Of a stretch of DNA of 64,000 nt, positions 44,300 through 51,737 are shown piece by piece (the first letter of the stretch is position 1; the number at the start of each line of letters is the position of its first letter). The stretch comes from an uncultured Candidatus Melainabacteria bacterium. Its GTDB lineage: Bacteria > Cyanobacteriota > Vampirovibrionia > Gastranaerophilales > Gastranaerophilaceae. The translations under genes were made by a program, and so were the position numbers. The stretch is from assembly GCA_934717745.1 (NCBI GenBank), contig CAKUZB010000005.1:68760-132759 (forward strand). The letters are read 5' to 3'. Under the pieces are notes generated by a model. That model was not told the DNA's origin and did no database searches. It saw only the letters and a program-made list of their open reading frames with translations.

Positions 44300-44722
44300 C
44301 TATTTTGACATAATAGCATCTTTTGCTTTATTTAGCCATTCTGTACCGGTTTTTAACCATTCAGCAGGCTTTCCTGTTGAAAAGAATTTGTCAACAGAAC
44401 CTTTTAAATTATTAAGACCTTTTGAAATTTGTTCTTTATGACCATATCCCAACAATGCACCGCCAACTAGCAAAATTGTTGCGGCAATAACACCTTTTTT
44501 ACCCGAAAATGCACCGCCGGTTTGTGCTGAACGTGATGTTCCAACAACATCTCTTGCATCACCTGTCATTGTCATTGCACCCTTTGGAATTTCAACTTTT
44601 GCTACAAATCCACCGCCATCGCAAGCATATTTTGGTGTTTTTGGACGTGCAACTATTCCGCCGCCATCACATGTTCCAATTGTTGGTATTGAAGGTCCTG
44701 ATACAGGAGCAAATGAAGTCAT
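44300..44722 (-). CDS. Small Gly-rich protein with one hydrophobic helix
   Basis: 140 residues from the ATG at 44722, which has AAAGGAAA upstream; 26 in-frame residues before it lack any SD. Residues 10-45 contain a repeated CDGGG-(I/F)VA unit (TCDGGGIVARP; ACDGGGFVAKVEI). A single hydrophobic segment GVIAATILLVGGALLGYG lies at about 80-97, followed by an amphipathic C-terminal half (WLKTGTEWLNKAKDAIM). Function unknown; probably membrane-attached. It is a one-gene unit with its own terminator. Confidence 0.68.
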   Translation of the reverse strand: MTSFAPVSGPSIPTIGTCDGGGIVARPKTPKYACDGGGFVAKVEIPKGAMTMTGDARDVVGTSRSAQTGGAFSGKKGVIAATILLVGGALLGYGHKEQISKGLNNLKGSVDKFFSTGKPAEWLKTGTEWLNKAKDAIMSK

Positions 44723-44838
44723 TTTTTTATTTCCTTTCAATAAAAAATATATTCCTACTACACATATATATAAAAACATGCTACAACCATGAATTGACAA
44801 GATTATAGCATGTTTGTTAACTTTTATTACAAAAATTT

Positions 44839-45360
44839 TTACTGTTCAAGATATGGCAAAGTTACAACCATTTTTCCTTTTTCTTCTGTTTTTGTCATTT
44901 TTTCAAAATCAACATTTTCATCTAACATATATGTTTGTTGCATATTCATCATATTTTCTTTGTCGCCTTTTTTAATTTCATTTGAACCTTCAATTTTTAA
45001 AATATTATTATTTTCAACTGAAATTTTTATATTTTTTGAATTATTTCCAAAAGGTTTTAGAGCAATTGTCAAAATATAAGAATTATCTTTTTCTGTAATA
45101 TTTACCGGATTTGGCATCATTCTGCCAACAACTGCAATTTCTCTATTCATATCACGTGCTATTTGTTTATCCATATTTCTCATCATTTTTTCTGCTTTTC
45201 GCATTTGATGTTCAGGACTAAGCATTGTTTTTATTGTAAAATCTGCTACAAAATAAAATGCCAAAAATGCACCTATAATTGTACCAATGAAAATTACCGC
45301 ATATTTTAAACAACTCTCTTTACATTTGCAAGTTTTTTCTTTTCTTAATTCATTATCCAT
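44839..45360 (-). CDS. Membrane-anchored Hsp20/alpha-crystallin-like protein
   Basis: 173 residues. A Lys/Cys-rich start (KTCKCKESCLKYA) and one membrane helix (AVIFIGTIIGAFLAFYFVA, about 25-43) precede an amphipathic segment rich in Met and Arg. Residues about 75-170 match an alpha-crystallin domain (ITEKDNSYILTIALKPFG; ISVENNNILKIEGSNEI; KMVVTLPYLEQ). A tethered small heat-shock protein is unusual; it may protect membrane or envelope proteins. SD AAAGGAG. The domain match is by pattern, so family is probable rather than certain. Confidence 0.75.
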   Translation of the reverse strand: MDNELRKEKTCKCKESCLKYAVIFIGTIIGAFLAFYFVADFTIKTMLSPEHQMRKAEKMMRNMDKQIARDMNREIAVVGRMMPNPVNITEKDNSYILTIALKPFGNNSKNIKISVENNNILKIEGSNEIKKGDKENMMNMQQTYMLDENVDFEKMTKTEEKGKMVVTLPYLEQ

Positions 45361-45411
45361 AAAATTTCTCCTTTTTATTTTTTACATTAATATTAATATT
45401 CAAATCTAAAG

Positions 45412-45448
45412 AAAAAGACAATTACCAAGTTCGGTAATTGTCTTTTTG
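45412..45448. terminator. Terminator between the Hsp20-like and metallopeptidase genes
   Basis: A 15-bp stem AAAAAGACAATTACC/GGTAATTGTCTTTTT with loop AAGTTC, 17 bp past the stop at 45465. Confidence 0.93.
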
Positions 45449-45464
45449 CTTTTTATTAAATAAC

Positions 45465-47285
45465 TTATGCAAGTGCTTGATTTGATACTTGATCTAACAA
45501 AGCAATTGTTTTTGGGAAGTATTGTTGTAAATATTGAGAACGTATTGCCAACAATTCGTGAGTTTTTGGTGTTGTTAACAATGCGTTTGATTCTGCAATT
45601 GTTTCACCTAAACCACCTAGTTCACCGCCATAGTGAGTTACTTTGTTGATAAAGTAATCGATGTGATCACGTTGAGTATCCGGAAACGCTTTATTGAAAG
45701 CAGTTCTTTCTTCATCATATGTTTTTTGAATTTCTTTATTTTCAGACATTGATTTAAACAATGTATTTTCGTATGCTTCATCACTTGAACCATCAACATC
45801 TCTAAAATCTCTGGCATGTCCTAATTCGTGCATAATTACGAATAAATTAGAACCTGAGTGAATTGATTTGTCGCTTGGGTCATAATATGATTCTAAAACA
45901 TCTTTACTTCCAACTAATTTTTTAGTTGATTGAGCAACCTTGAATAATTCTTCACCAGGCATTGCTTTCAATGATTTCAAAATTTCTTTTTTATTACCAG
46001 AAATTTGTTTATCAATTGAAATTGTTGCTCTACGTTTTTTATTATTCATATCCATTACATTAACACTGTGTTGGTCAACTGTAATATCATATTTTTGGTC
46101 ATTTTTTGTAGAAACAAAATGGTTATCATCAATTACTTCAAATGTACTTGAATTATTCAAAAGAACTTTACCTTTTTTGTCTGTAATTTTGTAATCTACA
46201 ATTCTGTTTCCTTTAGGGTCATCTTCATAAGAATATTCTGTTTTTGTACCGTCTAAAGAAACCATATTTTTAGTAATTTTTGTAATACCGGTTTTTTTAT
46301 CAATTTTACCTTCACTTACAATGGTTTCTTTTCCTTTAGAATCAACATATTTTATATCAAAAATACCGTTAACTTCTGAAGGTGCTGTATATTCTTTTCT
46401 TATTACTTTACCTGCTTTATCTTTAACAACTCTGATTTCGTGAGTTGCTGTAGGATAACCTTGATCATCAACAGATAATCTAACTTTTGAAGTTGTGTTA
46501 TTTCTTAAATCATTTACTTTTTTAATTTGATAAATTTGACCTTTAGATTGATACAATGACATGTTTTCAATTGCTTCACGTTTCAAGTTTTTATCTAAAA
46601 GTTCTGTATTGATTTGATTATCTTTTGTAGATGCTTGAATTACAAATTCATTTGTATCATAAGCATTACCATTGAAAACAATTTCTTTTAAGTTATTGCC
46701 CATTGCTTTTTCCATATCAAGAACTTTTGAAGAAACTTTATCAATTTTACCTTCTAAAGTTGGAGTTACAGCAATAAGTGCAACGTTTTGACCAGACAAT
46801 TGAGTTTTAATTAATGGTTTTGCTTCTTGTAATTTTTCAGAACCGTAAGTAGTAGCAATATCTGCTAAGAATACAACTTCTTTATCTTTGTATTTACCTA
46901 CATTTTTATTATTTTTCTTTGGTTCAACAGCAAATGTGGTTGTTACGTCTAAAACATCTTTCTTTCTTGATGCTAAATCAACAATAGTTTTACCTTTTAA
47001 GAAAGGTGTTGAAGCCAAAGATTTTACTGAATTCCATTTTTCAGGTTCATCGTTCAAAATTGCTTTTAAATTGTTCAAATCTTTTTTACCAAATTTTGGT
47101 ACAGAGGTTTTACCTTTAACATTTTTAGATGCTTCTAAAGTTTTCATTGCATCATCAATATTAAAACCTTTTTTCTCAAAAGAATCAGGTGCTTGCTCAG
47201 GTAATTTTGTTTTTTCTGCTTTTTTTGATGGTCTTAATTTTGGAGCATTAACTTGACTTAAATTTTGAACATTCATGTCTGACAT
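45465..47285 (-). CDS. Zinc metallopeptidase-like protein, paralogue A
   Basis: 606 residues, no signal peptide. Residues 1-40 are Lys/Ser/Pro-rich and disordered. Residues 40-230 are helical with a regular alternation. Residues about 250-430 are beta-rich repeat-like strands (IRVVKDKAGKVIRKEYT; YSYEDDPKGNRIVDYKITDK). The C-terminal domain has FVIMHELGHARDFRDVD (HExxH zinc site with trailing Asp) and GGLGETIAESNALL, where the second Glu may be the third ligand. The layout recalls lethal-factor/PPEP-like proteases. It pairs with 49497-51284 over its full length. Catalysis is inferred; cleavage target unknown. SD AAGGAATAA. Confidence 0.85.
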   Translation of the reverse strand: MSDMNVQNLSQVNAPKLRPSKKAEKTKLPEQAPDSFEKKGFNIDDAMKTLEASKNVKGKTSVPKFGKKDLNNLKAILNDEPEKWNSVKSLASTPFLKGKTIVDLASRKKDVLDVTTTFAVEPKKNNKNVGKYKDKEVVFLADIATTYGSEKLQEAKPLIKTQLSGQNVALIAVTPTLEGKIDKVSSKVLDMEKAMGNNLKEIVFNGNAYDTNEFVIQASTKDNQINTELLDKNLKREAIENMSLYQSKGQIYQIKKVNDLRNNTTSKVRLSVDDQGYPTATHEIRVVKDKAGKVIRKEYTAPSEVNGIFDIKYVDSKGKETIVSEGKIDKKTGITKITKNMVSLDGTKTEYSYEDDPKGNRIVDYKITDKKGKVLLNNSSTFEVIDDNHFVSTKNDQKYDITVDQHSVNVMDMNNKKRRATISIDKQISGNKKEILKSLKAMPGEELFKVAQSTKKLVGSKDVLESYYDPSDKSIHSGSNLFVIMHELGHARDFRDVDGSSDEAYENTLFKSMSENKEIQKTYDEERTAFNKAFPDTQRDHIDYFINKVTHYGGELGGLGETIAESNALLTTPKTHELLAIRSQYLQQYFPKTIALLDQVSNQALA

Positions 47286-47640
47286 TTTTTATTATTCCTT
47301 CTTTCCTAATTAATTTTTCTGAAAAAAACCTTATATTCTTACTATAGCATGAAAAAACGTCAAAATTTTATTTGCTATTCAAATAGCAATTGAAATTAAA
47401 ATTTTTACAAAAATTTACAAAACAATGACAAAACTGTCACTCACGAATATAGTGATTTTTGTAACAGGTAATTTAATTTCTTTAAAAAATAGTTTCGTAA
47501 AATTTAAATCCTATAGTTTAATAAAATCACACAATAGAAATATAGTGAAAAAACACCTTAAGTAACAGTTATGTAAACATTTTTCTCGTGTTTTTGCTTG
47601 CAAGGGAGATTTTTCACTATTTGATTGATTAATTCACCCC
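47286..47640. other. Intergenic region upstream of metallopeptidase A
   Basis: AT-rich. TTGCTATT/AATAGCAA-like hairpin at 47380-47398 and a TCACT/AGTGA hairpin at about 47440-47458. No gene. On the minus strand TTGACG (about 47360) is a candidate -35; its -10 is poor. Confidence 0.4.
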
Positions 47641-47733
47641 TTACAAAATTTTCATTTTTGTTGTTTTTAGTACTTGTTCACCACAAAAAGGACATACTTT
47701 TGTATCTTTTTTATTCCGTTTTACGAATTTACT
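47641..47733 (-). pseudogene. Fragment of a zinc-ribbon protein
   Basis: A 30-codon open piece with no start codon, translating to KDTKVCPFCGEQVLK and ending in a stop at 47641. It matches the first half of the CPFCGEQI ribbon that starts both neighbouring genes, so it may be the residue of a third copy after loss of the rest. Confidence 0.4.
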
Positions 47734-48152
47734 TTATTAATAAACAAATGTTTGTTTTTTAAAATTAAATTTCTTATATACAAGTCAAAACCAAGAAGCA
47801 CAAGACCTATAACACCACCAATTAATAAATTAACAATACCAATAATAAAATACCCAACGATACTTTCATATATTTTTGGAATAGTATCATCCTTACTAAG
47901 AATTTTTTTAGGTAATTTCCAATTTGTTATTGTTGCAACTAAATTCCATATTCCAGCAATAATACAAACTATGGAACAAATTTGTATTATTGCAATTATC
48001 AGCCACATTATATTTGAGGCTTTTTGGTAATCAGAAATTTTTGAAATGATATCTTTACTAGAATTATCATTTAACCACTCACCACAGTATTTACATTTTT
48101 GTGCGGTATAATTTATTTGTTCGCCACAAAATGGACAAATCTTTTTACACAT
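47721..48152 (-). CDS. Zinc-ribbon membrane protein B
   Basis: 143 residues. The N-terminal ribbon CPFCGEQINYTAQKCKYCGE has two CxxC knuckles (residues about 6-26). Two hydrophobic segments follow (NIMWLIIAIIQICSIVCIIA, then GYFIIGIVNLLIGGVIGLVL), with a basic C-terminus. A zinc-binding cytoplasmic head and a membrane base is the likely topology. It lies 4 bp after its paralogue and shares its transcript. TATTAT lies 6 nt before the ATG but within the operon, so it was not scored as a promoter. Confidence 0.78.
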   Translation of the reverse strand: MCKKICPFCGEQINYTAQKCKYCGEWLNDNSSKDIISKISDYQKASNIMWLIIAIIQICSIVCIIAGIWNLVATITNWKLPKKILSKDDTIPKIYESIVGYFIIGIVNLLIGGVIGLVLLGFDLYIRNLILKNKHLFINKVNS

Positions 48153-48156
48153 TTGT

Positions 48157-48798
48157 TTATAATAAATCCTTATTTTTTACTGTTGTCATTATTTTTGATT
48201 TATATCTTCGAAGAAAATAATTTAAATAAAAAGATTGAAAAACAAAAGTCATAAATTTATTACATTTTATTTTAATATTGTAAGTATCAAAAACATAATC
48301 TTCAATAATTTTTGCATATTTTATTTCTAAAATGCCAGTGAATATAAAACATATCCAAAGCCCTATTAATGGTACTGGAGAAATCATGTTATTCATAAAT
48401 AAATCCATTGTGTACCATATTGCAAAAATGAAACAAAAAGCAAATAATACCCAAATTGAGGTTGGATTAATAATTGGACTTTCAGTTTTTGTTAGCATAT
48501 AGAAAATATTATATAATCTAATTTTACTATTTTGTTCTTTTTTTATTGGAGATATAAACCAATAAATTTGTGCTAAATAAAAAGATAATAACACGGTAAT
48601 TAAAACAAGTATCCAGTTTGAATAAAACTTAATGTTAGCCAAAATATCATCTTCTTTTAGAATATTCTCGTTTGATTGAACATCTTTAAATTGCAATTCA
48701 TTTTTGTTGTTGTTTAACCATTCACCACAGTGTTTGCATTTTGTAGCAGATACATTTATTTCTTCACCACAAAACGGACAATTTTTAATTTCGCTCAT
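48157..48798 (-). CDS. Zinc-ribbon membrane protein A
   Basis: 213 residues. Ribbon CPFCGEEINVSATKCKHCGE at residues 7-26, a linker, then four hydrophobic segments (IKFYSNWILVLITVLLSFYL; SIWVLFAFCFIFAIWYTM and two more). The tail is basic. SD AAAGGAA. It is divergent from an XRE-type regulator with a 156-bp promoter region that holds a 12-bp inverted repeat, so the pair is probably controlled by that protein. Confidence 0.78.
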   Translation of the reverse strand: MSEIKNCPFCGEEINVSATKCKHCGEWLNNNKNELQFKDVQSNENILKEDDILANIKFYSNWILVLITVLLSFYLAQIYWFISPIKKEQNSKIRLYNIFYMLTKTESPIINPTSIWVLFAFCFIFAIWYTMDLFMNNMISPVPLIGLWICFIFTGILEIKYAKIIEDYVFDTYNIKIKCNKFMTFVFQSFYLNYFLRRYKSKIMTTVKNKDLL

Positions 48799-48869
48799 TT
48801 TTAATTCCTTTCAAATTTTTATTAATATACATAATAAAAGAATACTAATATAAAAAAGTGATAATTGCA

Positions 48870-48953
48870 ACACCTTTTATTAATACAAATATTGTCATAG
48901 TTACCGTGTTTACTTTTTGGTAATTAGTTAAAAATAAAGTAAATAAAGGGTGT
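48870..48953. promoter_or_regulatory. Inverted repeat pair between XRE gene and zinc-ribbon pair
   Basis: ACACCTTTTATT at 48870-48881 and AATAAAGGGTGT at 48942-48953 match as an inverted pair in 11 of 12 positions, 60 bp apart. The right arm overlaps the XRE gene's SD. A second palindromic pair, TAGTTACC/GGTAATTA, lies between. These are candidate operators. Confidence 0.55.
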
Positions 48954-48954
48954 C

Positions 48955-49308
48955 ATGAATAACAAGGACTTTGGTAAAAATTTAAGAAATTTAAGAAAAG
49001 CAAAAGGCTTTACTCAAGAAGTATTGGCTGAAAAAGCAGAAATTGATGAAAAACATTTGTCTAGAATAGAAAATGGAAAATATTTTCCTACATACTCAAC
49101 ACTCTCAAAGTTGCTAAATGCTCTTGATGTTTCTCTTGAAGAAACAGGCTTAGAACTAGAAAATGTGGAAGAAAATAAAAATCAAATATACATAAAAGCA
49201 ATACAAATACTAAATAGTGCATCGAATGATATTGAATTGAATTGTTATCTAGAAAGTTTAAAATCTACTCAAAAAAATATAAAATCATTAAAAAAGAAAA
49301 AAGTCTAA
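48955..49308 (+). CDS. XRE-family transcriptional regulator
   Basis: 117 residues. The Cro/CI HTH covers residues 5-60 (NLRKAKGFTQEVLAEKAEID and EKHLSRIENGKYFPTYST). The C-terminal part is a short helical tail with a Lys-rich end. SD AAGGGTG 4-5 nt before the ATG sits inside the right arm of the inverted repeat, so autoregulation through ribosome or polymerase blockage is likely. Followed by an AACAAGG/CCTTGTT hairpin at 49316-49332. Confidence 0.86.
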   Translation: MNNKDFGKNLRNLRKAKGFTQEVLAEKAEIDEKHLSRIENGKYFPTYSTLSKLLNALDVSLEETGLELENVEENKNQIYIKAIQILNSASNDIELNCYLESLKSTQKNIKSLKKKKV

Positions 49309-49355
49309 GACAGAACAAGGAAACCCTTGTTTAAAACCTGTTCAAAATCGCCCAT

Positions 49356-49383
49356 TTGAAAATTATAAAAAATACGATATAAT
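49356..49383 (+). promoter_or_regulatory. Promoter of the orphan RNA at 49390
   Basis: TTGAAA, 16-bp spacer, TATAAT. The spacer ends AAAAATACGA, nearly identical to the RNA promoter at 62712 (AAAAATACGG). Confidence 0.75.
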
Positions 49384-49389
49384 AAAGAT

Positions 49390-49472
49390 ATGGGACGATA
49401 GATGTCAACTATCATGTCCTGATTACGAAGTTAAATGGGCATTCAACTTTTTGGTTGGGTGTCCCTTTTTAT
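49390..49472 (+). ncRNA. Candidate structured small RNA
   Basis: About 83 nt, with promoter and terminator. Hairpin 1 is GGAC-GATAG/CTATC-(AT)-GTCC. Hairpin 2 is the terminator, GGG-CATTCAAC/GTTGGGTG-(U)-CCC, with a T-tract. The 5' GGGAC can also pair with GTCCC in the terminator, giving two exclusive folds. It ends 25 nt from the stop of the convergent metallopeptidase B, to whose 3' end it is antisense. Confidence 0.6.
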
Positions 49473-49475
49473 TAT
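49437..49475 (+). terminator. Terminator of the orphan RNA
   Basis: 11-bp stem with one bulged U and a CCCTTTTTATT tail. Confidence 0.8.
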
Positions 49476-49496
49476 GTATATGATTAAAAATAAAAT

Positions 49497-51284
49497 CTAT
49501 TGGTTTAATTTTTGTTCTAAAACTGCAATTGTGCGTGGGAAGTTTTGTTGCAAGTATTGAGAACGTATTGCCAATGGTTCATAAGATTTACCTTCTGACA
49601 AAATTGCGTTTGATTCTGCAATTGTTTCACTCAAGCCACCTGTTTCACCGCCATAATGGTTTAATGTATTCATAAAGTAATCCATATGTTCTCTTTGTGT
49701 ATCAGGATATGCTTTAAAAAATGCTTGTTTTTCTTCTTCAAAGGCTTTGTTTACATCTTTATCCATTGTAAGAGATTTTTTCATAGATTCTTCAATATTT
49801 TTCAAATCATCATCTACATCACGATAATCTCTTGCATGTCCTAATTCGTGCAAGAACAAAAATTCATCGCTACCTGATGAAATAGAACGGCAAGAACCGT
49901 TATAATATGAATCAAGTGGGTCATTTATGCTTTCTAAAAAGTCCACCGTTTCGCCAAGTTTGATTAATTCTTCACCTGGAAATTGTTTCAATGTAGAAAG
50001 TAATTGTTTTTTATCTCCAATAAAGTTATCTTTTGCAGTAAATTTTGCTTTTTTATTTTTGTCTTGTAAACTTTGTGCTGAAATTTCATTCTCATTTACG
50101 TTAATTTCATACATATCATTTCCTTTTGAAGAAATAAATTTATTTTCATTTATAATTTCAAAAGTTTGACTTTTATTTAAAAGAATTTTACCGTTTTTAT
50201 CTGTAATTTTGTAATCCACAATACGATTGCCTTGTGGGTCATTTTCATATAAATATTGAGTTCTGACCCCTTCAGGTGAAGTCATATCTTTTTTAATCGA
50301 AACAATGCCTGTTTTCTTATCAATTTTACCTGAAGAAAGTACTTTTTGTTTACCTTCCGGAGTTTTTCTCACAATATCGTAAACACCATTTACTTGTGAA
50401 TGAGATGTATATTCGTAATATTTAACTTTGTCATTTTTATCTTTTACAATTCTAACTTCGTTTTCAAAAACAGGTCTGCCAACCTCTTTGTCCTCACGCA
50501 AAGTAACCTTAGAAACAGTATTATTTCTAAAATCTGTTGATTTTTTTACAAAATATTTTTTGCCGTTTTTGTTAGTAAAACTTGTTGTATCTTCAATTGC
50601 TTCTTGTTTTAAATTTTTATCTAAAATTGCTTTCTTCTCATTATCACCTTGCAATTTTGCAGTCAAATCGTAAGCATCTTTTTCATATCTGTTTCGAGTG
50701 AAAGAAACTTCTTCCAAATCTTTTCCGGCAACTTTTTCCATTTCAAGAATTTTTTCTGATACTTTATCTAAATTCGGAATATTAGGAGTTTGAGTTAATA
50801 AAACAATATTTTTTACCGATAATTTTGTTTTTGTCAAAGGTAAAGATTTTTTCAAATCCTCCGGCATTAATTTATCTGTAAATTGCATCATTTCTTTACC
50901 GGAATATTTATAACTTCCTTTTTCATCTTTAATTTCTGCAATTTGAGTAAGTGTATTTAAATGTTCTAACGGTTTTGAAGCCATTAAATATACAAAATCA
51001 CCTTTGATATTTGGATTATTTGCTAATTTTGAAACAGAATCCCATTTTTTAGGTTCGCCTTTTAAACTATTTTCAATCTTAATCAATTGGTTGCGTTCAA
51101 ATTTCTTTTTACCGTTTTCTAAACGAACATCAGAAAGAATTTTCATAGATTTATCAAGGTCAAAATTTTCTTTTGAACTTTCAAAACTATCTGATTTCAT
51201 CGGTTTTGTTGCGTAATTTGTAACGGCTTTTTTACCTGTAAATACCGGGTTTAAACTGTAATTTGTAATTTGTTGAATTTGCAT
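49497..51284 (-). CDS. Zinc metallopeptidase-like protein, paralogue B
   Basis: 595 residues; full-length paralogue of the 45465-47285 protein with the same order: disordered start, helical repeat region, beta-rich central part (VRIVKDKNDKVKYYEY; LYENDPQGNRIVDYKITDK) and C-terminal zinc domain. The metal site is FLFLHELGHARDYRDVD and GGLSETIAESNAIL. Conserved identity is highest in the zinc domain and the central strands. No signal peptide. No clear SD beyond AAGGT about 12 nt before the ATG. The intervening 2.2 kb (zinc-ribbon genes, XRE, RNA) separates the two copies. Confidence 0.85.
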   Translation of the reverse strand: MQIQQITNYSLNPVFTGKKAVTNYATKPMKSDSFESSKENFDLDKSMKILSDVRLENGKKKFERNQLIKIENSLKGEPKKWDSVSKLANNPNIKGDFVYLMASKPLEHLNTLTQIAEIKDEKGSYKYSGKEMMQFTDKLMPEDLKKSLPLTKTKLSVKNIVLLTQTPNIPNLDKVSEKILEMEKVAGKDLEEVSFTRNRYEKDAYDLTAKLQGDNEKKAILDKNLKQEAIEDTTSFTNKNGKKYFVKKSTDFRNNTVSKVTLREDKEVGRPVFENEVRIVKDKNDKVKYYEYTSHSQVNGVYDIVRKTPEGKQKVLSSGKIDKKTGIVSIKKDMTSPEGVRTQYLYENDPQGNRIVDYKITDKNGKILLNKSQTFEIINENKFISSKGNDMYEINVNENEISAQSLQDKNKKAKFTAKDNFIGDKKQLLSTLKQFPGEELIKLGETVDFLESINDPLDSYYNGSCRSISSGSDEFLFLHELGHARDYRDVDDDLKNIEESMKKSLTMDKDVNKAFEEEKQAFFKAYPDTQREHMDYFMNTLNHYGGETGGLSETIAESNAILSEGKSYEPLAIRSQYLQQNFPRTIAVLEQKLNQ

Positions 51285-51448
51285 AAATAAAATACCTTAT
51301 GCTAGTTTTAAATCCGGTAAAAAATTAATTTGCCATGTGTGTTACAAATTGATACAAATAAATTTTTGTTTTTTATTTTTAAAATTTGTTGGGTTTCACC
51401 CAATCTACAAAAAAATGTAAATAAAATTTTCTGTTGAAATTTACATTT

Positions 51449-51537
51449 ACAGTCCGTTAATGAAACGACATCAGAGTCGGCATTGTTTGAGCGAAGCGAG
51501 TTTGACGACTTTTGGTTGAATTAACGGACTGTTTTTG
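51449..51537. repeat. Large hairpin element with 13-bp terminal inverted repeats
   Basis: ACAGTCCGTTAAT and ATTAACGGACTGT flank a 60-nt inside with a GTCG/CGAC pairing and a GAGCGAAGCGAG core; a TTTTTG tail follows on the plus strand. It could act as a terminator or be a small mobile (MITE-like) unit. Confidence 0.6.
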
Positions 51538-51556
51538 ATTTGCGTGTTTCTTTTTC

Positions 51557-51608
51557 TTTATTCGTTCTTTTTCTTTGCATCGCAACAAAGAAAAAGAATG
51601 AATAAATA
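51557..51608. repeat. 21-bp inverted repeat
   Basis: Arms TTTATTC-G-TTCTTTTTCTTTG and its complement (one GU-compatible mismatch) around loop CATCGCAA. It lies 19 bp past the preceding hairpin element. Confidence 0.75.
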
Positions 51609-51681
51609 AAGATTTCAAAGAAATGTTGCATAAATAAGTCATTAAGACACATTCAATTTATTTGGTTTCAAACAGAAATAC

Positions 51682-51716
51682 AACGGCGGATTTGGTTAAA
51701 AACCAAATCCGCCGTT
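51682..51716 (-). terminator. 16-bp perfect hairpin after the M49-like gene
   Basis: AACGGCGGATTTGGTT and its exact complement with a 3-nt loop, 22 bp past the stop at 51738. The following U-run is poor, so termination is likely but not certain. Confidence 0.7.
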
Positions 51717-51737
51717 AAAAGTTATTTTATTTAAAAA

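Noticed and set aside
47674..48030. 118-codon frame on the plus strand
   Set aside because: Antisense to the zinc-ribbon membrane gene; hydrophobic character mirrors that gene's membrane helices.
51449..51537. Integron attC site
   Set aside because: The folded arms do not give the required RYYYAAC/GTTRRRY ends with extrahelical bases, and no integrase or cassette array is present.
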